Shown here piece by piece: positions 41,278 to 41,312 of a DNA stretch of 41,312 nt; the first letter of the stretch is position 1; each line of letters begins with the position of its first letter. The notes under the pieces are model-generated. The model had not been told where the DNA came from, searched no databases, and saw only the letters and a list, made by a program, of their open reading frames with translations. A program made the position numbers and the translations under genes. The DNA lies in NCBI GenBank assembly GCA_913061055.1, contig CAJXVA010000020.1, positions 1 through 41,312 of the forward strand. Reading direction: 5' to 3'. This DNA is from an uncultured Pseudomonadota bacterium (lineage in GTDB: Bacteria > Myxococcota_A > Polyangia > Nannocystales > Nannocystaceae).

Positions 41278-41312
41278 CTGTCTCTTATACCACATCTCCG
41301 AGCCCACGAGAC
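41278..41312. other. Nextera adapter on the right contig end
   Basis: CTGTCTCTTATAC then CACATCTCCGAGCCCACG and AGAC: the reverse complement of the read-2 transposase adapter, with one extra C. Library sequence, not genomic. Any frame crossing it is artificial. Confidence 0.97.

Overview
The window is one assembled contig of GC-rich bacterial DNA with Illumina Nextera adapter sequence left on both ends (1-47 and 41278-41312). Genuine sequence is about 48-41277, and the genes at both ends (nuoH and an S1-domain gene) are cut by the adapters. Gene content points to a myxobacterium, most likely Nannocystineae (Nannocystis/Plesiocystis/Enhygromyxa type): a CdnL/CarD regulator, many lipoproteins, duplicated lspA, a RegB/RegA pair and above all an ERG24/DHCR7-type sterol reductase, an enzyme class rare in bacteria but known from sterol-making myxobacteria. 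The taxonomic call is inference. No rRNA, tRNA, CRISPR array, transposase or integrase was seen.

Layout. 48-6621 (minus): nuoA-B-C-D-G-H of respiratory complex I, without nuoE/nuoF; NuoD, NuoG and NuoH carry N-terminal extensions, and NuoH's looks like a lipoprotein domain. 6719-7917 (minus): macrodomain protein and CdnL. 8124-11243 (minus): nadB, a lipoprotein and a UbiA prenyltransferase. 11324-14638 (plus): lytic transglycosylase, AIM24-like protein, pgsA, pabB. 14768-18197 (minus): small membrane protein, endonuclease/exonuclease/phosphatase-family lipoprotein, and an lspA-lgt-lspA lipoprotein-maturation cluster. 18261-20101 (minus): a helical protein of unknown function and an NAD-binding epimerase-like protein, divergent from dusA (20100-21134, plus). 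21112-27166 (minus): a receiver-AAA+-Fis regulator whose ATPase has lost key residues, two lipoproteins, and a secreted multidomain protein split by one in-frame TAA.

27167-29490 holds a sterol-reductase/short-chain-dehydrogenase pair lying between two direct copies of the tyrS 3' end, with a 26-bp perfect palindrome next to it. 29491-32231 (minus) is prfA-zapA-tyrS. 32346-35627 (plus) has a coiled-coil protein, a UPF0158 protein and a DUF429 protein; a PspC protein (minus) and a DyP peroxidase (plus) follow. 37046-40762 is a redox-signalling locus: regB-regA-thpR on the minus strand, divergent from a diheme cytochrome and an outer-membrane protein, with two tandem perfect GCGAC-N5-GTCGC sites (the PrrA/RegA-type motif) between them. 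The last gene is a truncated S1-domain protein with a clear intrinsic terminator.

Tight packing is a theme: eight junctions are 4-nt ATGA/GTGA overlaps or 1-nt TGATG overlaps or similar, so translational coupling is probably common here. All functional calls are from reading motifs by eye; no database search was possible.
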